NCBI RefSeq assembly: GCF_035515035.1
Contig: NZ_DATJCA010000021.1
Coordinates: 1 to 64,000, forward strand
Length of the DNA: 64,000 bases
Direction: 5' to 3'
DNA from: Gelidibacter sp035515035
GTDB lineage: Bacteria; Bacteroidota; Bacteroidia; Flavobacteriales; Flavobacteriaceae
How positions within the stretch are numbered: position 1 is the stretch's first letter; every line of letters begins with the position of its first letter. Both the position numbers and the translations under genes were made by a program. The notes beneath the pieces are model-generated. The model was not told the DNA's origin. It saw only the letters and a list, made by a program, of their open reading frames with translations, and ran no database searches. Of this stretch, positions 7,989-17,497 are shown piece by piece.

Positions 7989-10487
7989 TTAAAAATTAAA
8001 TCCAAAACTGCCTGTAATCCCAAAATCGCGAGCTTCAGGGGTGTCAAGATAGTTGCCTCTAAAGTTAAAGTCAATGCGGAACACTTTGAAGATATTCCCT
8101 ACGCCAACGCTATATTCATAATAAATTTTGTCTGTAGGCGCCAGATAGGTTAATCCTGAGGCATTCAAATCTCTATTGGCTTGTGAGACCTCTCCCCATA
8201 CGCCTCTAAATCCAACAATTTCTCGAAGGTTTAACTTGCGCAAGAACGGAATTCTTGAGAAAAATCGTCCGTTGAAATTATGCTCTAAATGTAAAGAGGT
8301 GTAAGTATCAGTAACAAACTCATAGTAATCCAATTGCGAAAAGGTATTGTAAATAGAAAAATACGACTGGTTACCAGGCACCACATTTAAAAGTCCCAGA
8401 GGTACTTCGCCAAACGTTTTACCTGCTTCAATAGTGGTCGTCAATCTTCCGTAGGCACCAATATGCCATGGTTGAATATAAGAAAACTGCACTTTGGTAT
8501 AATCAAAATCGCTGTTCAAAATCGACTTATCACCTCGCGTGACCTGTGCAAACAAACTTGGAAATCCATCATTTGAGATTCGGCGCTCCACACCAAACCC
8601 GGTCATTTTACGTCCTGGAAAGTAAGAGACAGAAAAAGAATTTTCATACTGATGAATCTCGGATTCTGTAGTAGTTCGAGTTTCGTCAGTGTAAAAATCC
8701 AAGCTAAATGTATCGGAGGCTGAAACTAAGGTTTTATAAGTGCCGCTCAGTCTAAACTCGAGGTTTCTTACTGGCTCAAGTTCAATGGCCACGGTAGTTA
8801 GATTGACGTTGGTCAATTTATCATTGGTGCTTGTTCCAAACAATGCAGATGAGGCCAAACTCCGGCCTAGGATATCTGTGGATGAGGTCAGGTTAACACC
8901 TATTTGTTCCACATCACGTCTATGTCCAACGGAAATGATGAATCTATTTCTTTTGTCAATCAGCCATTTTCCGGAAACGCCATATTTGAATTTATCGTCT
9001 TTAAATCCGTAGGCCAAAAAACCTTCCAAACGCCATAAATCGTTAGGACCAAAATAAGTTCTCCCGCCCGTTCTGACGCGAATGCCCTCAACATCATTGA
9101 AGCCAAACGTGGAAAAAATGGGACCATAATCAAAATTAATATCTGTAAACTCAACATATCCCGAACCTAAGATACTTCCTATATCATATAACCGTTTAAA
9201 CTTTTTTACAGTTTTTAGCGTGTCCAGCATTTTATAGACGCCCCTTTCATCCTGACTTAGGGCTTCCATTCGGTTGGCGGTCCAAAACTCATCATCCCGA
9301 TTATAGACATCTTCGTTATAACTGTACACTTCCTTGGTATAAAACTTGTCGTCCTTAGGAATGTCAAAGGCGTAATTATCGTAAAGCGTGGTGCGCTTTC
9401 CATAAATACCTCGCGATTTTTCCTTTTTATTAAAGGCGAAATCCGACATGAAGTAATCGCGCTTGATCATGAACACCGAATCATTTAGAACTTCAAATTC
9501 TTGTTCGATATAAATTTCCTTCACCCAGTTAATATTCGCGCTTTTTGAGGCCTGCATGTTGATTTCTTTGATGGCGAAGGTGGTATCATTGACCCAAAAA
9601 TCGCCTTTAAAGGTCAGTTCATTCTTTCGTCTCGGATAATAAATGATATTATAACACCATTTATTATCGATGAATGAACTATCTCGGAGCACATAATTAT
9701 AGGTATTGATGCCCGTCTTTGACAACGGACTCACAAAGCTTTTATCAAAAAACTTGAGATAGTTATCGTAAATATCAAAGTCAGAATAGAGGTCGTCCAC
9801 AAAATCAATAATGATCTGGTTATTGCTAAAACCTGAGTTTTTATTCCCTTTTAATTCCTCCTTTTCCTTATTTTTCAAATTATCTCCATACACTTTGCTT
9901 CGTGCTTCGTTGATAAAAATGGGCAGGTAGGTCTTTCCGGTCACTCTACTGGTATCCACTTGGTCAAAGACAAACTCCATTCCCCTAAACAACTTGCTTT
10001 TGATCAACGCACTGTCAATGGTATTGATATCAAACTCTACTTTTTCGTACTTGTCGTATTCGTATTGCTTAAATTGACGCAATCCGTTTTGGCGTTTGCG
10101 TTCCCAAATTTTCTTTAAGATGGCAATGGCAGGATTTTCACTTTCTTTTTTGGATTGTTTTCCGGTAACAATAAAGACTTCGTCCAATTGACCTGCATCT
10201 TCCTTTAGGATGAATTTCAGATCGTAATTGACCTTCTTTGTCAACGGAATTTCTAAGGTTTCATAACCTAGAAAGGAGATGATAAGGGTACCGTAGGTGC
10301 TACCAGATTCCAAATAAAAACGGCCATCTTCATTGGTAATGGTGCCTTCTGTGGATCCTTTAAAAAGCACATTGGCGTAAGCAACAGAAACATTGTTCTC
10401 ATCAAACACATAACCACTGACTTTGGTTTGGGAGACGGCGGAACACATTCCGAGGAAAAAAAGTAGGATGCGGAGATTTAGGTTCAT
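7989..10487 (-). CDS. DUF5686 family outer-membrane protein with carboxypeptidase-regulatory-like domain
   Basis: The 832-residue protein has a signal peptide (about 1-20). A CarboxypepD_reg-like beta-sandwich follows at about 21-95 (VSGYVFDENNVSVAYANV, GTITNEDGRFYLES, LIISFLGYETLEI), as also found at the N-terminus of TonB-dependent receptors. The remainder is the DUF5686 region: a soluble part to about residue 430, then repeated amphipathic strands consistent with a beta-barrel, ending FGFNF. No TonB box or plug domain is visible, so this is not a SusC-type receptor. The function of DUF5686 proteins is not established. The gene lies downstream of pdhB on the same strand, with a perfect 18-bp palindrome between them. 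Confidence 0.85.
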   Translation of the reverse strand: MNLNLRILLFFLGMCSAVSQTKVSGYVFDENNVSVAYANVLFKGSTEGTITNEDGRFYLESGSTYGTLIISFLGYETLEIPLTKKVNYDLKFILKEDAGQLDEVFIVTGKQSKKESENPAIAILKKIWERKRQNGLRQFKQYEYDKYEKVEFDINTIDSALIKSKLFRGMEFVFDQVDTSRVTGKTYLPIFINEARSKVYGDNLKNKEKEELKGNKNSGFSNNQIIIDFVDDLYSDFDIYDNYLKFFDKSFVSPLSKTGINTYNYVLRDSSFIDNKWCYNIIYYPRRKNELTFKGDFWVNDTTFAIKEINMQASKSANINWVKEIYIEQEFEVLNDSVFMIKRDYFMSDFAFNKKEKSRGIYGKRTTLYDNYAFDIPKDDKFYTKEVYSYNEDVYNRDDEFWTANRMEALSQDERGVYKMLDTLKTVKKFKRLYDIGSILGSGYVEFTDINFDYGPIFSTFGFNDVEGIRVRTGGRTYFGPNDLWRLEGFLAYGFKDDKFKYGVSGKWLIDKRNRFIISVGHRRDVEQIGVNLTSSTDILGRSLASSALFGTSTNDKLTNVNLTTVAIELEPVRNLEFRLSGTYKTLVSASDTFSLDFYTDETRTTTESEIHQYENSFSVSYFPGRKMTGFGVERRISNDGFPSLFAQVTRGDKSILNSDFDYTKVQFSYIQPWHIGAYGRLTTTIEAGKTFGEVPLGLLNVVPGNQSYFSIYNTFSQLDYYEFVTDTYTSLHLEHNFNGRFFSRIPFLRKLNLREIVGFRGVWGEVSQANRDLNASGLTYLAPTDKIYYEYSVGVGNIFKVFRIDFNFRGNYLDTPEARDFGITGSFGFNF

Positions 10488-10538
10488 AAGACAAAAAACT
10501 TCATCAACACTAATGTCAATGAAGTTAGGATAACGCCA

Positions 10539-10556
10539 TCCCGATAGCTATCGGGA
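10539..10556. repeat. Perfect 18-bp palindrome TCCCGATAGCTATCGGGA
   Basis: This fully self-complementary sequence lies six bases past the pdhB stop. A decayed-looking relative (CCCAATAACTATCGGAA) occurs near 38718-38734. It is probably a dispersed intergenic hairpin repeat and may serve as a 3' stabiliser or weak terminator for pdhB. No T-run follows. Confidence 0.65.
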
Positions 10557-10562
10557 GCAGAT

Positions 10563-11540
10563 TTATTTATACATGACTTTTTTAACCGCTTTTACCACCT
10601 CATCACTATTAGGCAACCATTCTTTAAAAAGGTTTGGAGAATAGGGTGCTGGGGTATCAGCTGTGTTTATTTTTACAACAGGAGCATCCAAATAATCAAA
10701 AGCTTCTGATTGGACAATATAGGTTATTTCTGTAGAGATGTTCCCGAAAGGCCAAGCCTCTTCCAACACCACTAATCTGTTTGTTTTCTTTACGGACGTT
10801 AAGATGGTTTCCTTATCCAAAGGACGTACGGTTCTTAAATCAATGATTTCACACGAAATACCTTCTTTTTCCAGTTCTTCAGCAGCTTTGAAGGCTTCTT
10901 TTATAATTTTCCCAAAAGAAACAATGGTCACATCGGTACCTTCACGCTTCACTTCTGCAACCCCTAACGGAATGGTATATTCCCCTTCCGGCACTTCTCC
11001 TTTGTCGCCATACATTTGTTCACTTTCCATAAAAATAACTGGATCGTCATCACGAATTGCCGATTTCAAAAGTCCTTTTGCATCGTAAGGCGTAGAGGGT
11101 ACCACTACTTTCAATCCTGGGGTATTTGCAAACCAGTTTTCAAAAGCTTGAGAGTGCGTTGCTCCCAACTGACCTGCAGACGCCGTTGGTCCTCTAAAAA
11201 CAATAGGACATGGAAATTGTCCACCGGACATTTGTCTAATTTTAGCAGCGTTGTTTATAATTTGATCAATCCCAACCAAACAGAAATTAAAGGTCATATA
11301 TTCCACAATTGGTCGGCAACCAGTCATTGTAGAACCAATAGCTATCCCTGCAAAACCAAGTTCTGCAATTGGCGTATCAATCACACGTTTGGCACCAAAC
11401 TCGTCCAACATTCCTTTTGATGCTTTATAGGCACCATTATATTCTGCAACTTCCTCACCCATCAAATAAACGGTCTCATCACGACGCATTTCTTCGCTCA
11501 TGGCTTCACAGATAGCTTCTCTAAATTGAATTGTCTTCAT
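10563..11540 (-). CDS. pdhB: Pyruvate dehydrogenase E1 component, beta subunit
   Basis: The 325-residue protein matches the beta subunit of heterotetrameric 2-oxoacid dehydrogenases. It has the thiamine-site motif GEEVAEYNGAYKASKG with the catalytic-region glutamate, the subunit-interface block IAELGFAGIAIG, and a C-terminal transketolase-like domain (SFGKIIKEAFKAAEELE, IDLRTVRPLD). With an alpha subunit and E2/E3 it oxidises pyruvate to acetyl-CoA in the cytoplasm. The alpha subunit is not adjacent in this window. A branched-chain E1 beta is the alternative, but the sequence fits PdhB of flavobacteria best. A promoter-like pair lies about 95 bases upstream. Confidence 0.9.
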   Translation of the reverse strand: MKTIQFREAICEAMSEEMRRDETVYLMGEEVAEYNGAYKASKGMLDEFGAKRVIDTPIAELGFAGIAIGSTMTGCRPIVEYMTFNFCLVGIDQIINNAAKIRQMSGGQFPCPIVFRGPTASAGQLGATHSQAFENWFANTPGLKVVVPSTPYDAKGLLKSAIRDDDPVIFMESEQMYGDKGEVPEGEYTIPLGVAEVKREGTDVTIVSFGKIIKEAFKAAEELEKEGISCEIIDLRTVRPLDKETILTSVKKTNRLVVLEEAWPFGNISTEITYIVQSEAFDYLDAPVVKINTADTPAPYSPNLFKEWLPNSDEVVKAVKKVMYK

Positions 11541-12155
11541 TCACATCTTCGCTTCACTCCAGCGTGAGCAGTGCATTTTACACCGTCGCCCCAAAGGGAA
11601 GAACTTTTTTAGTTAATGTTTTAAATCGAGTAGCAAAAGTAACAATTATTGATAATAAAATAACAACATTTTTAAGTGAATAAATGGGAGCTCTTTAAAG
11701 TTCTCGATATTGATGTAAATCAAACCTTTAACTGCTGTTAAAATTTACTGAAACATTCCATTATGGAGATGAACAATTTGAATGGTCACGCAGAAACCCA
11801 AGGCTATAATGGAAATACATTATAATTTAAAAATTTCATATAAAGGACGTTCATTCAAAAGGAGTTTTGACCGCACTTCCCTACCCATACCAAAAGGATA
11901 TAAATATCAAATTTAATCGTTGTCATGAGCTTGGCAAGTACTCATCCTTAAGTAATCTAAAAAATTTTCGTGAAATTTTTCACGCATTGAGAAGGAAATC
12001 AATAAAAAAGGTATTTTAATAAAATTTATTATGCACGCATAGTAAAAATGTCGTCTAAAATAATTAACTTCGTATCCTATTCAAATTGAAAGCAGTTTCT
12101 AGTGGTAGTTTCCAGCATTCTTCCACAAAACTATTAATATATAAAATTTTATAAC
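11541..12155. other. 615-base divergent intergenic region between pdhB and etfB
   Basis: The pdhB promoter candidate lies at 11634-11666. Towards etfB there is only a weak TAACTTCG box near 12064. The middle part is AT-rich and holds short open frames only: a 20-codon frame at 11762 and a 50-codon frame from a TTG at 11867. Neither has support. I see no hairpin with a T-run or RNA gene here. Confidence 0.5.
11634..11666 (-). promoter_or_regulatory. Candidate promoter of pdhB
   Basis: On the minus strand TACTTTTG (11641-11634) fits TAnnTTTG, with TTG at 11666-11664 and a 22-base spacer, slightly longer than ideal. It lies about 94 bases before the pdhB ATG. Confidence 0.55.
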
Positions 12156-12902
12156 ATGAAAATACTTGTATGTATTAGCCACGTACCTGATACGACTTCT
12201 AAGATTAATTTTACAGATGACAACACCAAACTTGACACTAATGGAGTGCAATTTGTCATCAATCCGAATGATGAATTTGGTTTAACCCGCGCCATGTGGT
12301 TTAAGGAAAAACAGGGCGCTACTGTGGACGTAGTTAACGTTGGCGGTCCAGAAACCGAACCTACGTTACGGAAAGCTTTAGCAATTGGTGCGGATAGCGC
12401 CATTCGGGTCAACGCTGCTGCCACCGATGGTTTTGCGGTAGCCAAACAATTAGCACATGTCGTCAAAGATAGAGGTTATGATTTGGTCATTGCCGGCCGT
12501 GAGTCTATTGATTACAATGGGTCCATGGTTCCAGGAATGTTAGCGGAATTGATTGGTGCCAACTTTGTAACCAACTGCATCAGTCTTGAAGTAGATGGTA
12601 CAAACGCCAAAGCCATGAGAGAAATTGATGGCGGAAAAGAAACTGTATCCACAACTTTACCTCTAGTGATAGGGGGGCAAAAAGGATTAGTGGAAGAGAG
12701 TGATTTGAGAATTCCTAACATGAGAGGGATTATGCAAGCACGTCAAAAGCCATTAAAGGTTTTAGAGCCAGTTGACGCTACCAAAGAAACAGCAACAGTT
12801 AAATTTGAAAAACCAGAACCAAGAGGTGCCGTGAAAATGATTTCTCCTGATAATCTGGATGAATTGGTTAACTTACTTCATAACGAAGCAAAAGTCATAT
12901 AA
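12156..12902 (+). CDS. etfB: Electron transfer flavoprotein, beta subunit
   Basis: The 248-residue protein is the AMP-binding subunit of ETF, which carries electrons from acyl-CoA dehydrogenases towards the quinone pool. Typical motifs are KILVCISHVPDT at the N-terminus, NPNDEFGLTRA near 35, and AGRESIDYNGSMVPGMLAE near 110-130, followed by LPLVIGGQKGL and LRIPNMRGIMQARQKPL. The length is normal for bacterial EtfB. It is followed after 116 bases by etfA, with two stem-loops in the gap. Confidence 0.95.
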   Translation: MKILVCISHVPDTTSKINFTDDNTKLDTNGVQFVINPNDEFGLTRAMWFKEKQGATVDVVNVGGPETEPTLRKALAIGADSAIRVNAAATDGFAVAKQLAHVVKDRGYDLVIAGRESIDYNGSMVPGMLAELIGANFVTNCISLEVDGTNAKAMREIDGGKETVSTTLPLVIGGQKGLVEESDLRIPNMRGIMQARQKPLKVLEPVDATKETATVKFEKPEPRGAVKMISPDNLDELVNLLHNEAKVI

Positions 12903-12947
12903 AACTCCAAGAGTGAGTTCCAAATCAAGATTGGAATTTAGGAGTTT
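12902..12947 (+). other. Stem-loop between etfB and etfA
   Basis: AAACTCC (12902-12908) pairs with GGAGTTT (12941-12947), and inside it TTCCAA (12918-12923) pairs with TTGGAA (12931-12936). It overlaps the etfB stop and has no T-run, so it may be an mRNA-stability or attenuation structure rather than a terminator. Confidence 0.4.
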
Positions 12948-12978
12948 CACCAATCAAAATTTATAAATTAATCATGTG

Positions 12979-12998
12979 ATTCCCAGTTTTGTGGGAAT
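12979..12998. repeat. Hairpin ATTCCCA / TGGGAAT
   Basis: Seven-base arms around GTTTTG lie 21 bases before the etfA ATG. It resembles the ATTCCCGC hairpin at 38948-38967 and may be a member of the same small repeat family. Confidence 0.4.
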
Positions 12999-13018
12999 GA
13001 TAAAAAAAATAAAAGATT

Positions 13019-13981
13019 ATGTCAGTTTTAGTATATACAGAATCAGAAGAAGGAAAATTCAAGAAAGTTGCTTTTGAAGTGGCATCTTACGCAAAAGCTG
13101 TGGCCGACCAAATGGGCACCACGGTCACTGCCATTACAATTAACGCCGATGATGTTTCAGAATTGGGAACCTACGGAGTTGATAAAGTATTAAAGGTAAA
13201 AGATTCTAAATTGGATGCTTTTAATGCAAAAACTTATGCCAACATTATCAAGCAAGCAGCGGAACAAGAAGGCACCAAAGTAGTGGTGGTCAGTTCAAGT
13301 GCGGACAGCAAGTATCTTGCGCCCTTATTGGCGGTTGGGTTAGATGCCGGATACGCCTCTAACGTGGTTGAAGCGCCAACCAGTGCATCACCATTTACAG
13401 TTAAACGCACTGCTTTCACCAATAAAGCTTTTGTCTTTTCAACGATTGACACTGAGGTCAAAATTGTTGGCGTTTCGAAAAATGCCTTCGGATTAAAGGA
13501 AAATTCTGCGAGTGCAACTGCTGAAGACTTTTCGCCATCCATTCCAGAAAACGGGGTTCACGTAGACTCTGTTGACAAAGCCACCAATACCGTAACCATT
13601 GCCGATGCCGAAATTGTGGTTTCTGGAGGACGCGGATTGAAAGGTCCAGAAAATTGGGGAATGATTGAGGATTTAGCTAAGGTTTTAGGTGCAGCCACAG
13701 CATGTTCAAAACCTGTTTCCGATTTAGGGTGGAGACCTCATGGAGAACACGTTGGCCAAACCGGAAAACCAGTAGCAGCAAACTTATATATTGCCATTGG
13801 TATTTCTGGAGCTATCCAACACTTGGCAGGTATCAACGCCTCTAAAGTAAAGGTAGTGATCAATTCCGATCCAGAAGCTCCATTTTTCAAGGCCGCAGAT
13901 TACGGTGTGGTGGGCGATGCATTTGAAGTGGTTCCAAAACTCACAGAAAAATTAAAGGAATTTAAGGCTCAAAACGCGTAA
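13019..13981 (+). CDS. etfA: Electron transfer flavoprotein, alpha subunit
   Basis: The 320-residue protein is the FAD-binding subunit of ETF. The C-terminal FAD domain is well marked: VVSGGRGLKGPENWG near 200-215, then SDLGWRPHGEHVGQTGK, YIAIGISGAIQHLAG, and VINSDPEAPFFKAADYGVVGD. The N-terminal domain is the usual non-binding Rossmann-like half. It pairs with etfB just upstream. Together they would link beta-oxidation or amino-acid dehydrogenases to respiration. Confidence 0.95.
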   Translation: MSVLVYTESEEGKFKKVAFEVASYAKAVADQMGTTVTAITINADDVSELGTYGVDKVLKVKDSKLDAFNAKTYANIIKQAAEQEGTKVVVVSSSADSKYLAPLLAVGLDAGYASNVVEAPTSASPFTVKRTAFTNKAFVFSTIDTEVKIVGVSKNAFGLKENSASATAEDFSPSIPENGVHVDSVDKATNTVTIADAEIVVSGGRGLKGPENWGMIEDLAKVLGAATACSKPVSDLGWRPHGEHVGQTGKPVAANLYIAIGISGAIQHLAGINASKVKVVINSDPEAPFFKAADYGVVGDAFEVVPKLTEKLKEFKAQNA

Positions 13982-14178
13982 ATTTCTTAACTTGTAGCAG
14001 CAACGTGACTGGTACATAAAATAGTTGCCATAAATACATGATTAAAAACCTGAATAAGGGTTCATGTATTTGTGGCAAAAATTTTCATAAACTTTTTTCT
14101 CTGGGAACTTCCCAAAAAATTATGATGATCACAGTTGGTAAAGTCCTAATTTAAGCAGTTATTTGTTTTTTATTTTAT

Positions 14179-14787
14179 ATGAGTTTAGTCCGATTGAACA
14201 TAAAGGGAATTTCCTATAGCCAAACGCAAAATGGTGCGTATGCCCTTATTTTGAATGAAGTAGATGGCGATCGCAAACTCCCAATTGTCATTGGAGCATT
14301 TGAGGCTCAATCTATTGCTATTGCTCTCGAAAAGGAAATTCGCCCTCCACGTCCATTAACCCATGATCTTTTTAAAAATTTCGCTGATCGTTTTGATATT
14401 GTTGTCAAACAGGTCATCATTCATAAATTGGTAGATGGCGTATTTTATTCCAGTTTAATCTGCGAACGCGATAAAATAGAGGAAATCATAGACGCACGAA
14501 CCAGTGACGCGATTGCCTTAGCACTTCGTTTTCAGGCGCCAATTTTTACTTATAAAAACATATTGGACAAAGCTGGAATCTATCTCAAAGTAAATCCTCA
14601 AAAAGATGAGGAACAACAAGACAGTATCCTTCTGGACGATTTGGTAGCTGAAGAAATAGAATCCACTATTCAAGATGATTTAAAAACCAAAACTCTTGCA
14701 GAACTTCATTCTTTATTGGAACAAGCCGTCTTAAGCGAAGATTACGAGCTTGCGGCAAAGTTAAGAGATGAGATTTCTAAACGCTAA
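14179..14787 (+). CDS. Bifunctional nuclease domain protein (DUF151) with C-terminal UVR motif
   Basis: The 202-residue protein has a DUF151/bifunctional-nuclease domain over roughly residues 1-145 (LPIVIGAFEAQSIAIALE, RPLTHDLF, ARTSDAIALALRF). Members of that family were described with RNase and DNase activity, but the biological substrate is unclear. The end (LAELHSLLEQAVLSEDYE, then LAAKLRDEI) is a UVR motif as in UvrB/UvrC, which mediates protein contacts. This two-domain layout is common in Bacteroidota. The stop is 12 bases before the nucleoside transporter gene, so the two are probably one operon. Confidence 0.85.
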   Translation: MSLVRLNIKGISYSQTQNGAYALILNEVDGDRKLPIVIGAFEAQSIAIALEKEIRPPRPLTHDLFKNFADRFDIVVKQVIIHKLVDGVFYSSLICERDKIEEIIDARTSDAIALALRFQAPIFTYKNILDKAGIYLKVNPQKDEEQQDSILLDDLVAEEIESTIQDDLKTKTLAELHSLLEQAVLSEDYELAAKLRDEISKR

Positions 14788-14799
14788 ACGACCTATCAG

Positions 14800-16506
14800 A
14801 TGAAACATTTCTTTTTAGCTTTTATAGCTATTTTTTTTGGAGTAACCACCACATTAGCACAAAGCATAGAAAAGAAATGGCAGATTGAAGCGGTCCAAAA
14901 TGATCAAGGCATCAATCTTTACAATATCAATCCAGAGACTGATGGCCTAAGCCTTAATAATGGCGACTTTGTCTTCTATTTAAAATCGAAGGACAGCAGC
15001 GCCACCAAAGGCAATTATATAACCCAAAATAAACTGTTGGTTTTATATTATGACGATCCTTCTGAAGTAATTAAGCGTTTAAAAGTCAAAACATTAACCG
15101 ATTCAACATTAGTCCTTCAAGACAAAGAGGTCAGTTATATTTTCTCCACCCCGAAAGATACCGTCTTGGTCACGGAAGCGGCCACCAGCAGCATTACTCC
15201 CAGCCAAGGCTTTACTATGTCCAGTTTACTCCGCGGCGCGTTAGGAATGTTTGTATTGCTCTTGTTATCATTTATTTTGAGTCAAAACAGAAAAGCCATC
15301 AACTGGAAAACTATTGGTTTTGGGCTTGCTGCACAATTGTTATTGGCCATTGGAGTTTTAAAAGTTCCATTTATTCAAAAAGCATTCGAAATAGTTGGAA
15401 AGATGTTTGTGAAGGTCTTGGAATTTACCCAGGCAGGAAGTGAATTTTTACTTGGAGGTATGATGGACGTCAGCAGCTTTGGGTTTATCTTTTTGTTTCA
15501 GGTATTGCCAACCATCATTTTCTTTTCCGCATTAACCTCCGTTTTATTTTATTTGGGAGTCATTCAAAAAGTGGTGGCAGGGATGGCTTGGATATTGACC
15601 AAGCTCTTAAAAATTTCTGGTGCTGAAAGTTTAAGTGTTGCCGGAAATATCTTTTTGGGCCAAACAGAAGCGCCTTTAATGATCAAAGCTTATCTGGAAA
15701 AGATGACCAAATCTGAAATTCTTTTGGTCATGATTGGCGGAATGGCTACCGTTGCAGGCGGTGTATTGGCAGCATATATCGGATTTTTAGGTGGTGAAGA
15801 CGAAGCGCTCAAACTGTTTTATGCCAAGCATTTATTGACCGCCTCTGTTATGGCCGCTCCTGGCGCTATTGTGATTTCAAAAATGTTATACCCACAACAA
15901 AAACCGATCAATACAGAAATTGAGGTTTCACAGGAAAATATTGGTTCTAATATTTTAGATGCCATTGCCAATGGAACTACGGAAGGTTTAAAATTAGCCG
16001 CTAATGTAGGTGCTATGCTGTTGGTTTTTATTGCGTTTATTGCGATGATCAACTATGGTTTTGGTAAGCTCGGAAATGTGACCGGTTTAAACACATTAAT
16101 AGCCAATAATACGCCCTATGTGGCTTTGTCATTGGAATTTATTCTAGGGTATATTTTCTCACCTTTAATGTGGCTCATTGGTGTTGCCACAGAAGACATG
16201 GCACTTATGGGACAATTGCTGGGCATTAAACTGGTGGCAAGTGAATTTGTGGGCTATATCCAATTGGCAGAACTCAAAAATGTGGCGAGTGTGACCCATT
16301 TGAAGTTTGAAAAATCGATTATTATGGCCACTTATATGCTATGCGGATTTGCAAATTTTGCATCGATTGGCATCCAAATTGGCGGCATTGGATCTTTGGC
16401 CCCTGGACAACGCAAGACCTTATCTGAATTTGGAATGAAGGCGCTCATCGGTGGAACTATTGCATCATTATTATCTGCTACCATTGCGGGAATGATCATA
16501 GGGTAA
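14800..16506 (+). CDS. Concentrative nucleoside transporter (NupC/CNT family) with extra N-terminal periplasmic domain
   Basis: The 568-residue protein has two parts. Residues 1-21 are a cleavable-looking signal peptide and about 22-140 a soluble, beta-rich domain that looks lipocalin-like (KKWQIEAVQNDQGI, NNGDFVFYLKSKDSS). Residues 150-568 form the CNT transporter, with NIFLGQTEAPLMIKAYL, GGMATVAGGVLAAYIGF, SVMAAPGAIVISKM and FANFASIGIQIGGIG. CNT proteins import nucleosides with Na+ or H+. E. coli NupC is about 400 residues, so the N-terminal 140 are additional. The neighbours (nuclease-domain protein, thymidylate synthase, DHFR) fit nucleoside salvage. Confidence 0.9.
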   Translation: MKHFFLAFIAIFFGVTTTLAQSIEKKWQIEAVQNDQGINLYNINPETDGLSLNNGDFVFYLKSKDSSATKGNYITQNKLLVLYYDDPSEVIKRLKVKTLTDSTLVLQDKEVSYIFSTPKDTVLVTEAATSSITPSQGFTMSSLLRGALGMFVLLLLSFILSQNRKAINWKTIGFGLAAQLLLAIGVLKVPFIQKAFEIVGKMFVKVLEFTQAGSEFLLGGMMDVSSFGFIFLFQVLPTIIFFSALTSVLFYLGVIQKVVAGMAWILTKLLKISGAESLSVAGNIFLGQTEAPLMIKAYLEKMTKSEILLVMIGGMATVAGGVLAAYIGFLGGEDEALKLFYAKHLLTASVMAAPGAIVISKMLYPQQKPINTEIEVSQENIGSNILDAIANGTTEGLKLAANVGAMLLVFIAFIAMINYGFGKLGNVTGLNTLIANNTPYVALSLEFILGYIFSPLMWLIGVATEDMALMGQLLGIKLVASEFVGYIQLAELKNVASVTHLKFEKSIIMATYMLCGFANFASIGIQIGGIGSLAPGQRKTLSEFGMKALIGGTIASLLSATIAGMIIG

Positions 16507-16646
16507 CGAACTGAAGCCTCTTAACTTTTCCACTTATAATTTTAACACCCATATCGCTTCGCCAAGTTCTTAACTTTCTTTAATTTTGGCTTTTAAGAAA
16601 AAAGAACGTTTAATTAATAAGATTACCACTTTCGTGGGAAATTAGC

Positions 16647-17471
16647 ATGAAACAATATCACGACCTCGTAAAGCATGTCATAGAAAACGGTACCCAAAAA
16701 GGAGACCGTACTGGAACTGGGACCAAAAGTGTATTTGGATATCAAATGCGTTTTGACCTTAGTGAAGGCTTTCCCATGATTACGACCAAAAAACTCCATT
16801 TAAAGTCCATTATCTATGAGTTGCTCTGGTTTTTAAAAGGAGACACCAACATTAAGTACCTCAACAATAACGGCGTTAGAATCTGGAACGAATGGGCGGA
16901 TGGCAATGGCGATCTAGGTCCCGTTTACGGACACCAATGGCGCAATTGGAACAATGATGAGATTGACCAAATAAAGGACGTTGTAGACACGCTTAAAAAC
17001 AATCCCAATAGCCGTCGCATGTTGGTTTCCGCTTGGAATCCTTCGGTATTGCCTGACACTTCAAAATCATTTTCAGAGAATGTTGCCAATGGCAAAGCGG
17101 CGCTTCCCCCATGCCATGCTTTTTTCCAATTTTATGTTGCGGATGGGAAACTATCCTGTCAACTTTATCAACGGAGTGCGGATATCTTTTTAGGGGTTCC
17201 TTTTAATATTGGCTCCTATGCCCTTTTCACCATGATGATGGCGCAGGTTTGCGGCTATGAGGCAGGAGAATTTATCCATACCTTTGGAGACGCACACATT
17301 TACAACAACCATATGGACCAGTTGGAGCTGCAATTGTCACGCGACATCAGACCTCTTCCAAAAATGATCTTAAATCCTGAGGTTACAAACATCTTCGACT
17401 TTAAATTTGAAGATTTCACCTTAGAAAATTATAATCCTCACCCACATATTAAAGGGGTTGTGGCGGTTTAA
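16647..17471 (+). CDS. thyA: Thymidylate synthase
   Basis: The 274-residue enzyme methylates dUMP to dTMP using methylene-tetrahydrofolate and releases dihydrofolate. The catalytic Cys156 sits in LPPCHAFFQFYV. The phosphate-binding GDRTGTGT (19-26), SRRMLVSAWNP and the QLYQRSADIFLGVPFNI block are all present. There is a short insertion at about residues 137-151 relative to E. coli ThyA (264 residues). It is followed by a strong bidirectional terminator, and the DHFR fusion that would recycle its dihydrofolate is the next plus-strand gene. Confidence 0.97.
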   Translation: MKQYHDLVKHVIENGTQKGDRTGTGTKSVFGYQMRFDLSEGFPMITTKKLHLKSIIYELLWFLKGDTNIKYLNNNGVRIWNEWADGNGDLGPVYGHQWRNWNNDEIDQIKDVVDTLKNNPNSRRMLVSAWNPSVLPDTSKSFSENVANGKAALPPCHAFFQFYVADGKLSCQLYQRSADIFLGVPFNIGSYALFTMMMAQVCGYEAGEFIHTFGDAHIYNNHMDQLELQLSRDIRPLPKMILNPEVTNIFDFKFEDFTLENYNPHPHIKGVVAV

Positions 17472-17497
17472 GCCAAAAAATTTAGTTTGGTGTACAA

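Noticed and set aside
11762..11824. A 20-codon frame starting MEMNNLNGHAETQGYN in the pdhB-etfB gap
   Set aside because: It is too short to judge and there is no promoter or terminator around it. It could be a leader peptide, but nothing supports that.
11867..12019. A 50-codon open frame from a TTG between pdhB and etfB
   Set aside because: It has no good start context, no recognisable domain and no partner signals. Its length is within chance for this AT-rich gap.
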